A stretch of 64,000 bases of DNA from NCBI GenBank assembly GCA_905221605.1, contig CAJNDS010002057.1, forward strand, positions 342,513-406,512. Direction: 5' to 3'. The notes beneath the pieces were generated by a model. That model was given only the letters and a program-made list of their open reading frames with translations, made no database searches and was not told the DNA's origin. Origin of the DNA: Symbiodinium natans (Eukaryota; Sar; Dinophyceae; Suessiales; Symbiodiniaceae). The stretch's first letter is position 1, and each line of letters begins with the position of its first letter. Positions 43,807 through 55,681 of this stretch are shown here, piece after piece. The position numbers and the translations under genes were made by a program.

Positions 43807-44433
43807 GTGCTGGATTTAGGATTTTTGGGCTTTGGAGTTCCAGGGTTTAGGGTTTGTCAGGCTTCAGGGTTTGGCTTTCATGAGCAGGCTAAATTTGCTT
43901 ACAGCTTTTTTTCGTGCACCTCTACGTGCACCTTAGGTGCGGTGCATAGTTAACAAGTTTGAACTCTAGCTACCAACCTGAGTTTAAAAAAAAGCCTCCA
44001 GAAACCTTCAAAGTGGTGTCTGAGGCGAAGTTAGGGGATGAGATTAGGGTTGGGGTCATGAGGTGACTGTGCTGACATGAGTATGGTGTTGTATCGGCTT
44101 GAGAAGCTTAGAGTTCAGGGCTTAGGGCTTGTGTGTGGCTTTGGGCAGTTTAGATTTTGGGTGTGTTGGAGGTTCCGGGTCTCTGGGATTGCGGCCCTGT
44201 AAGTTTGCTTCAGACCCTGCCGCTACATCTTTCTGTGTGCATGGGTAGAAGCAGGTAAAACAGGTCTAAACCCTGCCTCGCGCAAGAGTTTTCATTCGGT
44301 GGAGCACTGATCAATGTCTTCTTCCCGTCCGCGGAGCGCCTGTCAATCCATAGACATATCCCATCCATCCCTAAACACAAGATACTTCAGGATTTCGGGC
44401 TATGAGCAAAACCCTCCAGGCTCAGCCCGAAAC

Positions 44434-44547
44434 TCTAAACCCTAAACCCTAAACCCAAAACCTTATACCCTAAACCCTAATAAACCCTAAACCCTAAACC
44501 CTAAACCCTAAACCCTAAACCCTAAACCCTAAACCCTAAACCCTAAC
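44434..44547 (+). repeat. CCCTAAA array before a TSP1 exon
   Basis: About 15 units ending eight bases before exon 44555. Confidence 0.9.
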
Positions 44548-44554
44548 CCGGAAG

Positions 44555-44647
44555 GACATTTTCGCCTGGTCCTTGGGGCCCTGGAGTAGCTGCGAAGGGG
44601 GCTGTGGAGCCGGCCGCCGTGTGCGCAGCGTGGCGACTGGGGCAGAG
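44555..44647 (+). CDS. Thrombospondin type 1 exon
   Basis: Reads FAWSLGPWSSCEGGCGAGRR then VRSVATGAE. W-x(4)-W-S-S-C-x-x-x-C-G-x-G-x-R-x-R is a clear thrombospondin type 1 start. Acceptor GGAAG|G; TTTAGGG units follow. Confidence 0.85.
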
Positions 44648-45171
44648 CTTTGTTCAGAGCTCTTTGGGTTGAGGTTTAGGGTGTAGGGTGTAAGGTTTAG
44701 GGTTTAGGGTTTAGGGTTTAGGGTTTTTGGGTTAGGGTTTAGGGTTTAGCCTTTAGGGTGCAAGCTTTAGTGCTTGGGATGTGGGGTTTGCAGACTTTTG
44801 GATGTAGTATTGTCAGCCCTTGGAGTTTGCACCTCTTCTTCTGGCGACTGTTGGCCTGATATCTTTCCTTTGCGGCTAGTAGTCTTAGTTCAGGCGAGGG
44901 TTTCGGGTTTAAGGTTCAGGGTTTGGGGTTTGGGGTTTAGGGTTTAGGGTTTAGGGGTTAAGACCGCAGCTTCCGTACCCTAACCCCCCAAGCCCCAAGC
45001 TCTGCATTCGGTCGGAAAATGCTAACAGAAAGGTTAAGGTGGGATCGTGGGATGGGATTGAGAGTCCGGGGTTCACAGGTTAGGGGTCTCTCCACAAATA
45101 AAAACACACAATGAATCAAATATCTCTATGTATTCGTACGTTTATGTGTATGTTCAGCTGTGGGGCTTAAG

Positions 45172-45270
45172 TTGGGATGTTCCCAGTTCTACTAACAGTC
45201 CTTGCGAGGGATCTAGTCGGGGATACTAGAATCCCTGTAAGGGCTGTTAGTATAAGGGGCAACAACCCAA
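45172..45270 (+). mobile_element. Family B element, copy 6
   Basis: TTGGGATGTTCCCAGTTCTA with CTAACAGTCCTT; right AAGGGCTGTTAGTATAAGGG with CAACAACCCAA. Confidence 0.8.
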
Positions 45271-45358
45271 GGCTAAAGGTTTAAGAGTTTAAGCCCTAAA
45301 CCCTAAACCCTAAACCCTAAACCCTAAACCCTAAACCCTAAACCCTCTAGACCAAAAG

Positions 45359-45440
45359 GCGCTGTGCTTGTGGTTCAAGGTCTGCTCGGGACAGCTGGTC
45401 GCTGCGAATGGCACTCAGCTCGGTCACTGGGCCACCTTTT
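45359..45440 (+). CDS. Probable exon, frame uncertain
   Basis: Open in all three frames; the reading LCLWFKVCSGQLVAANGTQL fits best. Bracketed by CCCTAAA (left) and TTTAGGG (right), as exons here are. Confidence 0.4.
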
Positions 45441-45841
45441 GGGGTTTAGGGTTCAGGGTTCAGGGTTTGGGGTTTAGGGTTTAGGGTTTGGGGTTTAGGG
45501 TTTAGGGTTTATTTAGGGTTTAGGGTTTAGGGTTACCAAAGAGCACCCAACCTCGCACACTGAATTCTCATAAGCCCTGTTCCTACCCAGAGGCTTATAC
45601 TGACCGGTGTCCGGTCAGGGCACTTTTGGTCAGAAGTTGCTGTAAGCGCACTCCCATCCCGCACCCACCCCAACCTTAATTGAAACATAAGCTTCCAAAG
45701 CAAACCCTTCAACCCCTGAAACCCAAAGCCTTAGAACAGAACCTCCAGCGTCTAAATAAGCGGTTTAGGCGTCTTTGGAAAGGGGGGAGGGTTTAAGGCT
45801 ACTATCGCCTTTACACACAAAAGCCCACGTCCAATGCCGAG

Positions 45842-45927
45842 GACCCCCCTTCGACGCCAATGCCTCAGCCTGCCGTGAGGAGCCCCCAGCGACGGAGGAG
45901 AGTTGCACTCTGAAGGCCACATGCTGG
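45842..45927 (+). CDS. Cysteine-rich exon of the TSP1 region
   Basis: Reads FDANASACREEPPATEESCT then LKATCW. Acceptor CGAG|G, donor TGG|GTTTAG; phase 1 in, 0 out. Sp. like the closing part of a thrombospondin-like module. Confidence 0.6.
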
Positions 45928-45981
45928 GTTTAGGGTTTAGGGTTTAGGGTTTAGGGTTTAAGCATAATTCTTCTGGTCTCG

Positions 45982-46055
45982 GTAGGCCAGTGGTACCCTT
46001 TACCCCTTTTTTTGATTCTGAATTCCCTTATAAAGTAACCAGCTGGGCTACCAAG
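45982..46055 (+). mobile_element. Family A element, short copy
   Basis: GTAGGCCAGTGGTACCCTTT, AATTCCCTTATAAAGTAACC, AGCTGGGCTACCAAG; the segment between core and right end is deleted. Confidence 0.75.
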
Positions 46056-46059
46056 TGTT

Positions 46060-47100
46060 TGTGTAGGTGTCTCTAGGAAGGAAGTAGGACTCTGAAGCCC
46101 TACACCAGTAGTAGGGTTTGTGGGAAAGGGGTTGTGGTTTCAACTCTGCTGCGCTGTCGTTCGTAAGGTTGTGGTGCTCTGGGTTCCGCTTGCATCTTTG
46201 TATTTGTTGGGCGGTTCTTGGTAGGGACTTAGGGAAGTGATCAGGGTCTACGGTTTGTTAGTAGGAAATTCGGGAATCAAGACGCGGGTTTAAAGGTTAA
46301 GGGTGCTAGCTCTACAATCGGGTTCTGAGAAGAGGCCGAGGTTCCTGAACTCCCCATTGAGAGCTGGCAAGTACGTGCCACTCCCGTTTAGGGTTTTAGG
46401 GTTTAGGGTCCAGGGTTTAGGGTTGTAAGTTGCAGGTTGCAGGGTTTAGTGCTCTAGGGTTGTGGGGTTTAATCGCTTCCCCCTTTTATTCAATGGACCC
46501 CTAATGAAAAAACACTTTCCGGAAAATCCTGCCGAAACCAACCCCGCCTCTAAAACCCTATTCCGAATTGGGGGGGGGGGGGGGTTCAGGCCTCCAAGAA
46601 ACCCCTCAACACCAATGAAACCCTCAGAGGGTTTAGGCTTGCGGGTCTCTCTTTCAGTTTACACCACACTTACTTAAGTTGATTACTTGAGTAGCCCTGA
46701 AGTCTAATGAATTATGACATTTCGATAAGAATGCCCCCCAAGAAGAAAAAACGCTTTTCGAGTTTTTAAAGGGGGGGGGGGGGGGGGGGGGGCCCGTTTA
46801 ACATTAGGGGGATGGGCTTACAGTCTAGGGCTCGATAGGCTGAAGCCGGCCTTGAGATCCCCGCCACCCCGAATTCCCAAAGCACCAAAGCCCCCTAAAA
46901 CCCTAAGGCCTAAACCCTAAGCCCTAAGCCCTGAGAAAGAAACCCTAAACCCTAAACCCTCTTAGTAGCTGGGTGAGCACACTTTACACTTTTGGGGATA
47001 CTATAATCCCCTATAGAACTGAAAGTGTACACTTTGGGGGGGCTTATGCAATCAGCAACTAAGCCCTAAACCCTAAACCCCATCCCTCCTTTCTTGCAAG
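46060..47100. other. Spacer or intron, no exon recognised
   Basis: Two long G-runs (about 46571 and 46771), a palindromic element with arms CACTTTACACTTTTGGGG / AAAGTGTACACTTTGGGG (about 46979-47042), and few telomere units. Confidence 0.4.
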
Positions 47101-47169
47101 GCCTGTGCTACCTTCCGGCTCCGCAACCGCGTAGAGCTGCAGTCTGGGTGGCACGCACCTTTACAGCAG
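47101..47169 (+). CDS. Exon of the mosaic gene region
   Basis: 23 codons, phase 0: ACATFRLRNRVELQSGWHAP then LQQ. Acceptor GCAAG|G. The C-x-x-x-F-R-x-R pattern may continue a thrombospondin-like module. Confidence 0.5.
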
Positions 47170-47237
47170 CTGGAAAGGGGTGCCAGGATTTTCGTGTAGG
47201 TCTCAGGGTCCATGTACTCTAGGGGTCGGAAGAATGG

Positions 47238-47332
47238 CTAATGGTATTCCCTTAGGGCCCCTTTATCGTTATACCATAAAGACCCCCCAAAAACCATGTT
47301 CTAATTATTCTGGCCCCTATAGGACCTAAATA
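47238..47332 (+). mobile_element. Family D element, copy 2
   Basis: ATGGTATTCCCTTAGGGCCC ... CCATGTTCTAATTATTCTGG; same block order as 11684-11764. Confidence 0.5.
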
Positions 47333-47339
47333 AGGAATC

Positions 47340-50280
47340 CTTGGGTAGGTCCTCTATAGTTCGTTGGGGCTTTAGGCTTTTAGGGTCTAGGGTCTAATCG
47401 TCTCGTCGTCTAATTAGGGGACTTAGGGAGGGCATGGAGTGCACGGGGTGGGGGGTGCGAAAGGCTGCGGGGCTTGTACGGATATTCTTGTAAGATGCCG
47501 AAGGCTGGGGTGTTGGTTCTTGAGTGGCATGTAACAGGGTTGTTGCCAAGTGACTAGGGTGCTGTCTTCGGTGATGGTGTGGGATTCTGGAGCTGTATAA
47601 GATCTATGGTTTGGGCTATGAGCTTAAATTCCTAGCCGCATATCACAAACCACACGATCATGAGGTCATTGCGGTGGCGTTCTTCGTGGACATTGCCTGC
47701 CAGCAAAAGGCCTGGCAGGATCCTAAACCCCTGATGTTGACCCCTGATTTGTCCCCTCTCCCCTCCCCCGCGCTCAAAAGAAGCTTTCTTCCCCTCAGTC
47801 CCCCCAACCCCTAACTTCAGCTTTTTGCGCCCCTCAGGCTTGTCAGGGGCTCAGAGCACCCCCAGTAAAAAGGGGAGGGAGGAAGGCCATCGGGTAGGGC
47901 TTTGTGGCTTTGGTGTGCTCGGGAGTGGGGGGTGTAGATGTAAAGACGGCCGCGGCCTGCTTCCCTGATGTTTGGAGGTTTTGCCATGACAAGGGTTTCG
48001 AGTTCAGCCTGCACACAAGGCACAAGGACCCAGCGTATTGGGGCCAAGACAGGTAGGGCTAAGACAGGATGACATGGGACTTTCCTTACTTTGTTGGTGG
48101 TTAGCTTTCCTATGTCAAAGGCTGAAAGGGTTAAACCCCTAAACCCCCAAATCCCAAAAAGCCCTAAATCCTAAACCCTAAACCCCTAATACCCTCAACC
48201 CCAAGAAGCCCTAAACCCTAAACCCCCAAAAACCCTAAACCCTAAACCCCTAGTACCCTAAACCCCAAAAAGCCCTAAGTCCCAAACCTTCACGCCGACC
48301 AGAGACAGGTCCTGGGTCTGCCTGTGTCTTCTGGCCACTGCTCGGGCCACCTGACGCAGGGCTTGAAAGGTATCTGGGTTAAGGGTTTAGGGTTAGGGTA
48401 TCTGGCATTCGGGGCTCCAGTTTCGGACTCGCGCGCGCCTGTGTGGTGATTGGCATTTCCTGTGAAGTGCGGTTTAAGAGTCTAGGCGCGAGAGTCGCAG
48501 ATGTGGGTCCACTCCCTCAACTGGCTGTTGTAATCACTTTCTGTTTTGGCTAGAAATATGGGCCAGCACGGAAAGATGGTCCCGAACATGGGTCCCTCCT
48601 CTAGCCCCTTGATTCCAGGGCCGAGGGGCGGGCTCTTGGGGCTTGAGAAAGTTTAGGCTTCTAGTAGGGAGTTCTGGGCTTGGTAGGAGGTTCTGGGGCT
48701 GGGGGCATCATGAGTGGTTATGCCAACGGATTCAAGCTCGCACTCTCAAATGGTGGGGTTCCCCACACCCTGAATCCTCAATCCTAAACCCTCAACCCTA
48801 AACCCAGGTGTGCCGCAAGCCTTAACAGTCCCGAAGCCCCAGGAGAGTTCAAGGAAGAGCTTTTGACCTAGAGCCTCAACCCTAGACACTCCCAGAACCC
48901 GAGAAACCCGAAATCCCTTAGAATCCAAAAATCATCCCTAAACCTAAGCTCCATAAAGCCCCCGAAGAAGGGTACCCCCCCCTATTGTAATCTCTGTGCA
49001 GGACTGTTAGTATTAGTATAAGGGGGAACATTCCAAAACTAAAGCCCCAAAAAGCCCCTTAAAAACTGAGCATATCGAGGCTGCGCCTGCCGCGATTCCA
49101 TGGGCAACCAGCAGTCATGTAGCGCAGACCCATGGCGTGAATTTCTGTGGTTTTGGGCTGTTCCGGGCTGAAGTGGTTCAGGGATCCATGGTGCGAATTT
49201 CGGTGGTTTTTTGGGGGGGCTTAGGGTTTTGGCGGGTTTGGGGGTTGCGGGTTCTGGTTGAAGGGTTGAGGGCTGAGGGTTTGGGGTGAAACATGCATTG
49301 GGAGTTCTGCAGGGTTTATTAAGCTGATACTGGGAAGCTCACTCACTCACACTCACTCACTCTCTCTCTCTGTCTCTCTCTGTCGTTTTTTGTTTTGTAC
49401 TCCCCTTGCCTCTGCCTCTGCCTCTTCCTCTCCCTCTCTCTCCATACACACACACACATGCGCACACCTCATACTTCTGTAGCCACGGCGACTCCAGCGA
49501 CCCATCACAACCCTAAGACCCGAAATCCTGAGCCCCAAGCTAAGTAGGCTTGTGGGATCATACTTCGGGTTTAGGGTTTTGGGCTGTTTCGTGGCCTGAC
49601 AGATTCAGAATCCTAAGCCATTCTAAGCGTCGGTACCCGGAGGTACCTCTAGGAGGGACCCGTAGTCCTGCTACCCTATATACCCTCACCCCCTCGACAG
49701 TGACATACCATGAAATCCCTTATAACAAAGTAGCCCCAAAGTAGCTTTTGTTGCCTAGCCAGACCCTGTGGAAGGGTGTGTCCTGTCGCCCCAGAATCAG
49801 CTGGGTTCCAAGGACCTAGCTTTCGATGGCTACATGGTTCAGGATCGCCTCTCCGCGAGCTCATGGATTGCCCAGTGCGACGCATGTCAGCATACAGCAG
49901 CTTGTGAGATTTGAAAAGAGGAACCTGCAACACGTCGGCCAAAGCACGACCCAGGGACCCTCTCCGCACTCCCCACACTATCTCTACAGCCCTAAGTCCT
50001 TAATCATAACCCAAAATCCTCCTGAGATTCATTTAGGGTTTAGGGTTTAGGGTTTCGAGCTGTGATGCCCCCAAGGCTCCCCAAGTCCCTTAAGCCCCTC
50101 AAGCCCCAAACCTGAAACCTGAACATTATAGTAATATTGTTATATATATATATATGTGTGTATATTGTCCGCTTATTTGTCTATTTATTACCTTTATAAA
50201 AAGCACATCATCACATCTTTTTGAACCTTTAGTCTCATGCTATTATAGACTTTTACGGTTCGAATACCTCCTGAAACTAC
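47340..50280. other. Low-density stretch with weak exon candidates
   Basis: Candidates, none secure: about 48308-48360 (VLGLPVSSGHCSGHLTQ), 48493-48530 and 49080-49145 (open in several frames). Also a partial family B element (48971-49036) and TC-rich sequence (49340-49465). Confidence 0.35.
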
Positions 50281-50284
50281 CAAG

Positions 50285-50371
50285 GTCTCGGTGAGCAGCG
50301 GGTCTGTTGCTTGCGCTCCTGGCGATGCGTGGATCGGGCTTCAGGCGCGGCCCGAAGATTCGCACCTCGAG
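50285..50371 (+). CDS. Discoidin (F5/8C)-like domain exon
   Basis: 29 codons, phase 0: VSVSSGSVACAPGDAWIGLQ then ARPEDSHLE. The A-W-I-G-L core recurs as P-W-V-G-V at 56183. Acceptor CAAG|GT, donor CGAG|GA. Confidence 0.6.
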
Positions 50372-50734
50372 GATTTGAAGGGTTTACATGGACATGGGGT
50401 TTCCGGAAATAGGGGTACGCTTCTTTGGGGTTCTTTTTAAGGGGGTTCTCTTCTATTTGGGGTATAAAAAGGGTACCCCTTAGGGTTTTTAGTGTGTTTA
50501 GGGCTTGGGGTTTAGGGTTTAAGGTTAGCGTTCAGGGTTTAGCGTTCAGGGTTTAGGTAGGATTCAGGATTTGATGTCGAGGCTTGGGAGGCTAAAGCTT
50601 TATATGATTGCGGGAAGTTTTGGGTGTTCAGGGTTTACGGTCCCATAAACCCGTTTAGGGTTTAGGGCTTGGGGTTTCGGGTTTACGAGGACCCTTAGGG
50701 TGGGCCCTGACTGTTGGAGCCCAGCTACTTACAA

Positions 50735-50920
50735 GGGTTTAGGGTTTAGGGTTTAGGGTTAGGGTTTAGGGTTTAGGGTTTAGGGTTTAGGGTTTAGGGT
50801 TTAGGGTTTAGGGTTTAGGGTTTAGGGTTAAGGGTTTAGGGTTTAGGGTTTAGGGTTTAGGGTTTAGGGTTTAGGGTTTAGGGTTTAGGGTTTAGGGTTT
50901 AGGGTTTAGGGTTTAGGGGG
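50735..50920 (+). repeat. Longest TTTAGGG array in the window
   Basis: About 26 units, interrupted by single TTAGGG and TTAAGGG units. Confidence 0.95.
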
Positions 50921-51710
50921 TATCTTGGGTAGCTGTGCTGTTTATTCGACTGACCCATGATCTCCCTTCTAAATGTAAACATATCTCAGACAACCTCAGG
51001 TGAGTCGTTCCCCCATATACCTTTTCCGTAGCCTGTCAGCCCTAAAGCCTAAGCCTAAACCCTAAACCCTAGAAATAAGGTTCTAGGGCTTATTCGAGGG
51101 TAGAGGGTGTACAGTGTTTAGAGGGTCACAGCTTCATCATCATCATCGACTGCACTGCGCCCGAAGTCAGAATGGCGTCATTCGCAACAAAGCCGAGCAC
51201 AGCTTGAGGATTTAGATCGAGCCTTCTCCGAGCTCGAGTCACGAAGAAGTGTTGCACACTGTGGGCCTCGCGGTTGGCCGCTCTTGCTTTGGCCCGTGCT
51301 ACTGCGCACCTGACTGTACACACTGCCCTAACCCCTAGACCTTAAACCCTAAACCCTAAACCCTAAACCTAAACCCTAAACCCTAAACCCTAAATCCTAA
51401 GCCCAAGCTTTGGCAAACGTCGGTCGTGCATCCAGCGGCTGCCGAACCGCCAAGCAGAGGCCACAAACCTGCCGATGGGCTGAAGCTCCTATGGCGCACG
51501 GGGGTTTAGGGTTTAGGGTTTAGGGTTTAGGGTTTAGGGTTAGGGTTTGACACACGGTTTCCATTCTTCGTGACAAGTGCGCAGAGTTTGAAAGCCCCTA
51601 GACCCTAAAAACTCTCTAAGCCTAAGCCCCTATAAACCCTAAGCTCTTAAACTCTCAGCTCCAACCGCCCTAAAGCTTCAACTCAGAAACACCACCCTCT
51701 ATAAGCCCAG

Positions 51711-52198
51711 GTGCAAACCAACACCGAAGTCCGTTGTGTGCACATCCTACAGTCGGCGGATCCTGCCTACATGTCCCGGGAGGCGGGTTTACAGGGTTTA
51801 TCGGGTTTAGGGTACAGGGCTCTTGAGCTTTGAAGTAGTTGCGGCGGCCACAGTTCGCCTCGCAACATGCTGTGGCAGCAGTGTGGTACCTGCTGTGACC
51901 AGTTGTACTTGAAGGTCCCTGGCGAGAACTACGTATCTGTACAATCTTCTCGTAGTCCTTGTAGGTGGCACCATCGAGTGCCGCCAGCAACGATACTCTA
52001 CCCCGTCAACCCCTCTTCACGATCCTGCCTGTGAGCCGCAAAATAGTTCCTGAGCCCTATAAGCTCGAAAGCCGAAGCCCGAAACGCTTAAAATTCCCTA
52101 AGCCTTTCTGGGCAGGTGGCGCTGGAAAGCATCAACGAAGACATGGGAGTTTGGCAAGTCATGGCGGAGCACTTCCGCAGACAACATAACAAACCTAG
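51711..52198 (+). CDS. Discoidin-like domain, C-terminal exons
   Basis: 51711-51782 (VQTNTEVRCVHILQSADPAY then MSRE) and 52116-52198 (VALESINEDMGVWQVMAEHF then RRQHNKP). The join at SRE|VALES is in phase through an AG|GC donor. V-R-C-V-x-x-L-Q-S followed by V-x-L-E is the closing pattern of discoidin-like galactose-binding folds, extracellular adhesion modules. It completes the domain begun at 50285; one or two middle exons are not identified. Confidence 0.65.
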
Positions 52199-52613
52199 GA
52201 TATGAGTCAGGGTTTCAGTGGTTCAGGGTTTAGTTTTATTCGTATTTGAGGGAGTGCGCAACCGCTTTTGCGGCCCTTCTTCAAATCGGATTCACAGCCC
52301 TCCCATTGATTTTTTCTAAGGTTTATGGTTTAGAGTTTCGTGTAAAGGGCTCAGGGCTTTTTGTTTGGGATGCTTTGCGTCGGGGCTTGGCGTGCCCCTA
52401 GAAGGATTTAGGATTCGGGCTTGGAGGGCTTGCAACGGTGCTCATGGCATTTACAAGGCGTATAGCTTATAGGGCTCATAGGGTTCAGGAAAATGAGTGC
52501 CAAGCAGCTCTTAACCCTCAACCCTGAACCCGCATTAAATCCCGGCGCCCTTTGCTGAAAACCTGAAACCCCAGAACCCTAAACTGAAACCTTAAACCCT
52601 AAACCCGATCCAG

Positions 52614-52700
52614 GTATTCGAATCTCAAGGGTGCGATCATCAACGGAAATGGCAGCTATTCCTGGGATGTCTTGCTGGTGCCGCAGGCCCGCGAAGCTGT
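52614..52700 (+). CDS. Exon of the mosaic gene
   Basis: Phase 2 in, matching the previous exon: YSNLKGAIINGNGSYSWDVL then LVPQAREAVG. A further possible exon lies at 52780-52890 (VVLDCLRGLRSRTWISLDYN). Function unknown. Confidence 0.6.
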
Positions 52701-53117
52701 AGGGCCCAGAGCGTTCTTCGGGCTTAGCTAAACCCTAAACCCTAAACCCTAAACCCTAAACCCTAAACCCCATTGTCGATGGCTTGCGCTGTGCCCCTGT
52801 TATTGGCTTTCAGCGGGTCGTTCTGGACTGCCTCAGAGGGCTTAGGAGTAGGACGTGGATTTCTCTAGATTACAACAGGCCCGTGATGACGGAACTCCAG
52901 GCCTAAGCTACCTAGGAAGCTTGCTACATAGCCCTAGAAAGCCCAGAAACATGTAGTCGAACCAAACCAAACAAACCAGACCAAGCCAAACCAGACCAGA
53001 CCAAGCCAAACCCTAGACCCTAGCCCCCCAATAACCCTAAACCCTAAACCCTAACAGCCTAAACCCTAAACCCTAAAACCAAACCAAACAAGCAAACCGA
53101 AAGTCCCTTGGGCCCAG

Positions 53118-53804
53118 TCCTGCATCGGCGCCATCCACTGCAGCGGACACGGCAACGCCGTGGGCCTGCCGGGCAGCTGCCGCTGTACCTGTGGGGGCGC
53201 CTAGGGTGTAGGGTATTGGGGTTTGGGGTTTAGGGTTTAGGGTTTAGGGTCAGGGTGTTGTATAGGGTTTAGAGTCTAGGGTTAGAGTTTATGATTCGGG
53301 GTTAAGTCTAGGGCCTTATCCAACTTCCCGGTACCGTAGCAAGACTTTAAACCTCAATGGAAACCCTTCTCGCCCTAAACCCCACACCCTGCCGAGCTTC
53401 AAACTCATATTAGCCCAGCCTAGCACTCAAGCTCAAGAACCGGGCGCAGACAGAAGTCCTCGGCTTCCGCGCAGAGCCACGGTTTAGGGTTTTGGGTTTT
53501 GGGTTTAGGGTTAAGTGCCCCTACAAGCTTCTGCCTGGTCTTAAACACCCTCTCAAGTACCCTAAAGCCGTTTGTTGCCCTAGAGCCCGAAGATCCTTTC
53601 ACCTCAATTTCCCTGTACCGCTGTTAGCCCTAAACCCCAAAACCCTAAACCAAAAAAAAGTCCGAATCCTTAGTGCCCTAAACCCTCAACCCTAAACCCT
53701 AGACCTTAAAAACGCTTTAAATGCCCCAGCGAGGCTTCGAGGGCTACGCCGGGCCCAGCTGTGAGATCTGCGCCACAGGCTACCTCCAGCGACCTGGCTA
53801 TGGG
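53118..53804 (+). CDS. EGF-like domain, two exons
   Basis: 53118-53196 and 53734-53804 join through a GC donor to read SCIGAIHCSGHGNAVGLPGS, CRCTCGGFEGYAGPSCEICA and TGYLQRPGYG. C-x(4-7)-C-x-G-H-G, C-x-C-x-C, G-F-x-G-x-x-C-E-x-C is an EGF/laminin-type module. Phase is 1 in the middle and 0 at the end, where the donor is GGG|GTTTAG. Confidence 0.8.
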
Positions 53805-53885
53805 GTTTAGGGTTTAGGGTTTAGGGTTTAGGGTTTAGGGTTTAGGGTTTAGGGTTTAGGGTTTAGGGTTTAGGGTTTAGGTTTG
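53805..53885 (+). repeat. TTTAGGG array starting at an exon boundary
   Basis: Eleven units start directly at the EGF exon end, so the first unit is the splice donor. Confidence 0.9.
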
Positions 53886-54004
53886 GGGTTTAGGGTTTAG
53901 GGTTTACGGTTTACGGTTTCGTGTTTTGGCGACGACTTTAGGGCTTCAGGGCAGCTTGCACATGAAAACGCATCATAGCTGCAGTTGCCGGTTCTTTAAA
54001 ATCT

Positions 54005-54153
54005 TAGGGTAGTTTCCTGGTCCCTAGTATGGACCCTTAAAAGGGTACCCCTTATATACCTCTGATATACCCCATACAAATAAGGGCACATACATCAGAA
54101 CCCTTTAAAGGAGGCAAGGGACCTTATTAAGGGCCCACGAAACTACCCTCAGA
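54005..54153. mobile_element. Palindromic element, single copy
   Basis: Arms AGGGTAGTTTCCTGGTCCCT and GGGACC...GAAACTACCCT, in the intron 53805-54548. Confidence 0.6.
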
Positions 54154-54278
54154 TTAAACCGACTACCCGACCTCCCCAGTGAAGCACCCTGCCCGATTTT
54201 TTAAAGGCTGGGGTTCTTCACATACCACTCCAGACACATAGGGATTATACATACATATGTATATGTATGTATATATAT

Positions 54279-54330
54279 TTATATATATATATATATGTAT
54301 ATGTTTTTTTTTTGGGGGGGGGGGTTCTTA
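54279..54330. repeat. TA microsatellite with T-run/G-run tract
   Basis: TATATA stretch followed by ten T and eleven G. Confidence 0.85.
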
Positions 54331-54548
54331 AGCAAATGGTAGAAACAGCATCCTCCAGAACTCTCCGTAAACATTACAACTACACTCGCTCCATTCACAG
54401 CAAGCAAGCTTCTGTCTGTAACCCCGATAAGGGTTGAGGAATCGCAGTGTATGGACCAGTTATAGAGTCTCACCCTATAAACCCTAAATCTTCAACCCTA
54501 AACCCTAAACCCTAAACCCTAAACCCTCAGTTGCTCTGCCCCTCCCAG

Positions 54549-55257
54549 GTATCCCCAGTGCAGCCGAGCTCCTTCGGCGAGTGCTGCGTGGCGACTCCGG
54601 AGCTTGGGGACGGCGGTGTGGCACGTGCAGGAGTGCAGGGTTTAGGGTTTAGGGTTTAGGGTTTAGGGTTTAGGGTTTAGGGTTTAGGGTTTAGGGTTTA
54701 GGGTTTAGGGTTTAGCGTATCGGGTTTAGGGTTTAGGGTCTAGGGAGGGGTGAGGGTAGCTACCTCTTCTTTCTGGGATTCGCCGCCCCCCCCCCCCCCC
54801 CCCCCTCCAAACCCTCAACTACCTATTGCAAAATGTTCACATGATGCTACGATTTTCCGTCATGGATGTTAACCCTATACCTTAAACCCTAAACCTGGAT
54901 ACTAGGAGACGGGATGGGGTTCTCGGACAAGCCACTAAGCCTTCTAAACCCTATTATTATCCTGAGAAGGCACCATTCAGTCTCAGAAAACACTTAAAGG
55001 GCTTGGGTTTAGGCTTTCCTATCACCCTTAACCTTAAACTCTAAACCCTAAACCCTCAACTGCAAACCGCACACCCGGCCAGAAGTCCTCGTCTATGACC
55101 CGAGCCGAATCCTTGCCAAGCTTGTTTATTCAGGTGCTGAGTATAAAATGCAACCGTTGAGCTTTTTGGTTTTGGGGTTTAGGGTTTAGTGTTCACAACC
55201 CTCTGCGCCCGCGATCTTCCCAGGTCTTCGGAAGGCTTTTCAACTTCTCTTCGTTGG
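54549..55257 (+). CDS. Linker and discoidin-like start, three exons
   Basis: 54549-54639 (VSPVQPSSFGECCVATPELG), 55083-55176 (VLVYDPSRILAKLVYSGAEY) and 55224-55257 (SSEGFSTSLRW). Phases 0/1/2/0 chain without a break from the EGF exon. Two of the donors are G|GTTTAG from telomere-type units. Confidence 0.7.
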
Positions 55258-55681
55258 GTCGAGTTACCTGGGCACTTAATTAAATCCCTTACCTCCTTTA
55301 ACGGGTTCTGATGTATGGGCCCTGAATGTGTGTAATTCGGATATATATGGCGTAGATAAGGGGAGAGGTGGGGTGCCGATGGCATGGTCTGTCGAGCCCC
55401 TAAGGTTTGCTCCTCGCAACAAAAAAAGAAGGTTTTTTCCTTGACAGTTGAACTGCAGCGGCACACGCCCCGAAACCAGAGAACTTGGCACTTTGAAACC
55501 CTAAACCCTAAACCCTAAACCCTAAACCCTAAACCCTAAACCCTAAACCCTAAACCCTAAACCCCTCGTGAACTTTCTGGAGTATGCAGGATCAAGATGA
55601 CGTACAGTTTGAACGCCCTGCTCAAGAGTTTATATTTCGCATTCTGGGTTTAGGGTTTAGGGTTTAGGGCTTAGGGTGTAG

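Noticed and set aside
51126..51323. Minus-strand ORF of 65 residues
   Set aside because: The island is open in several frames on both strands; no splice context or domain supports the minus strand, and all firm genes are on the + strand.
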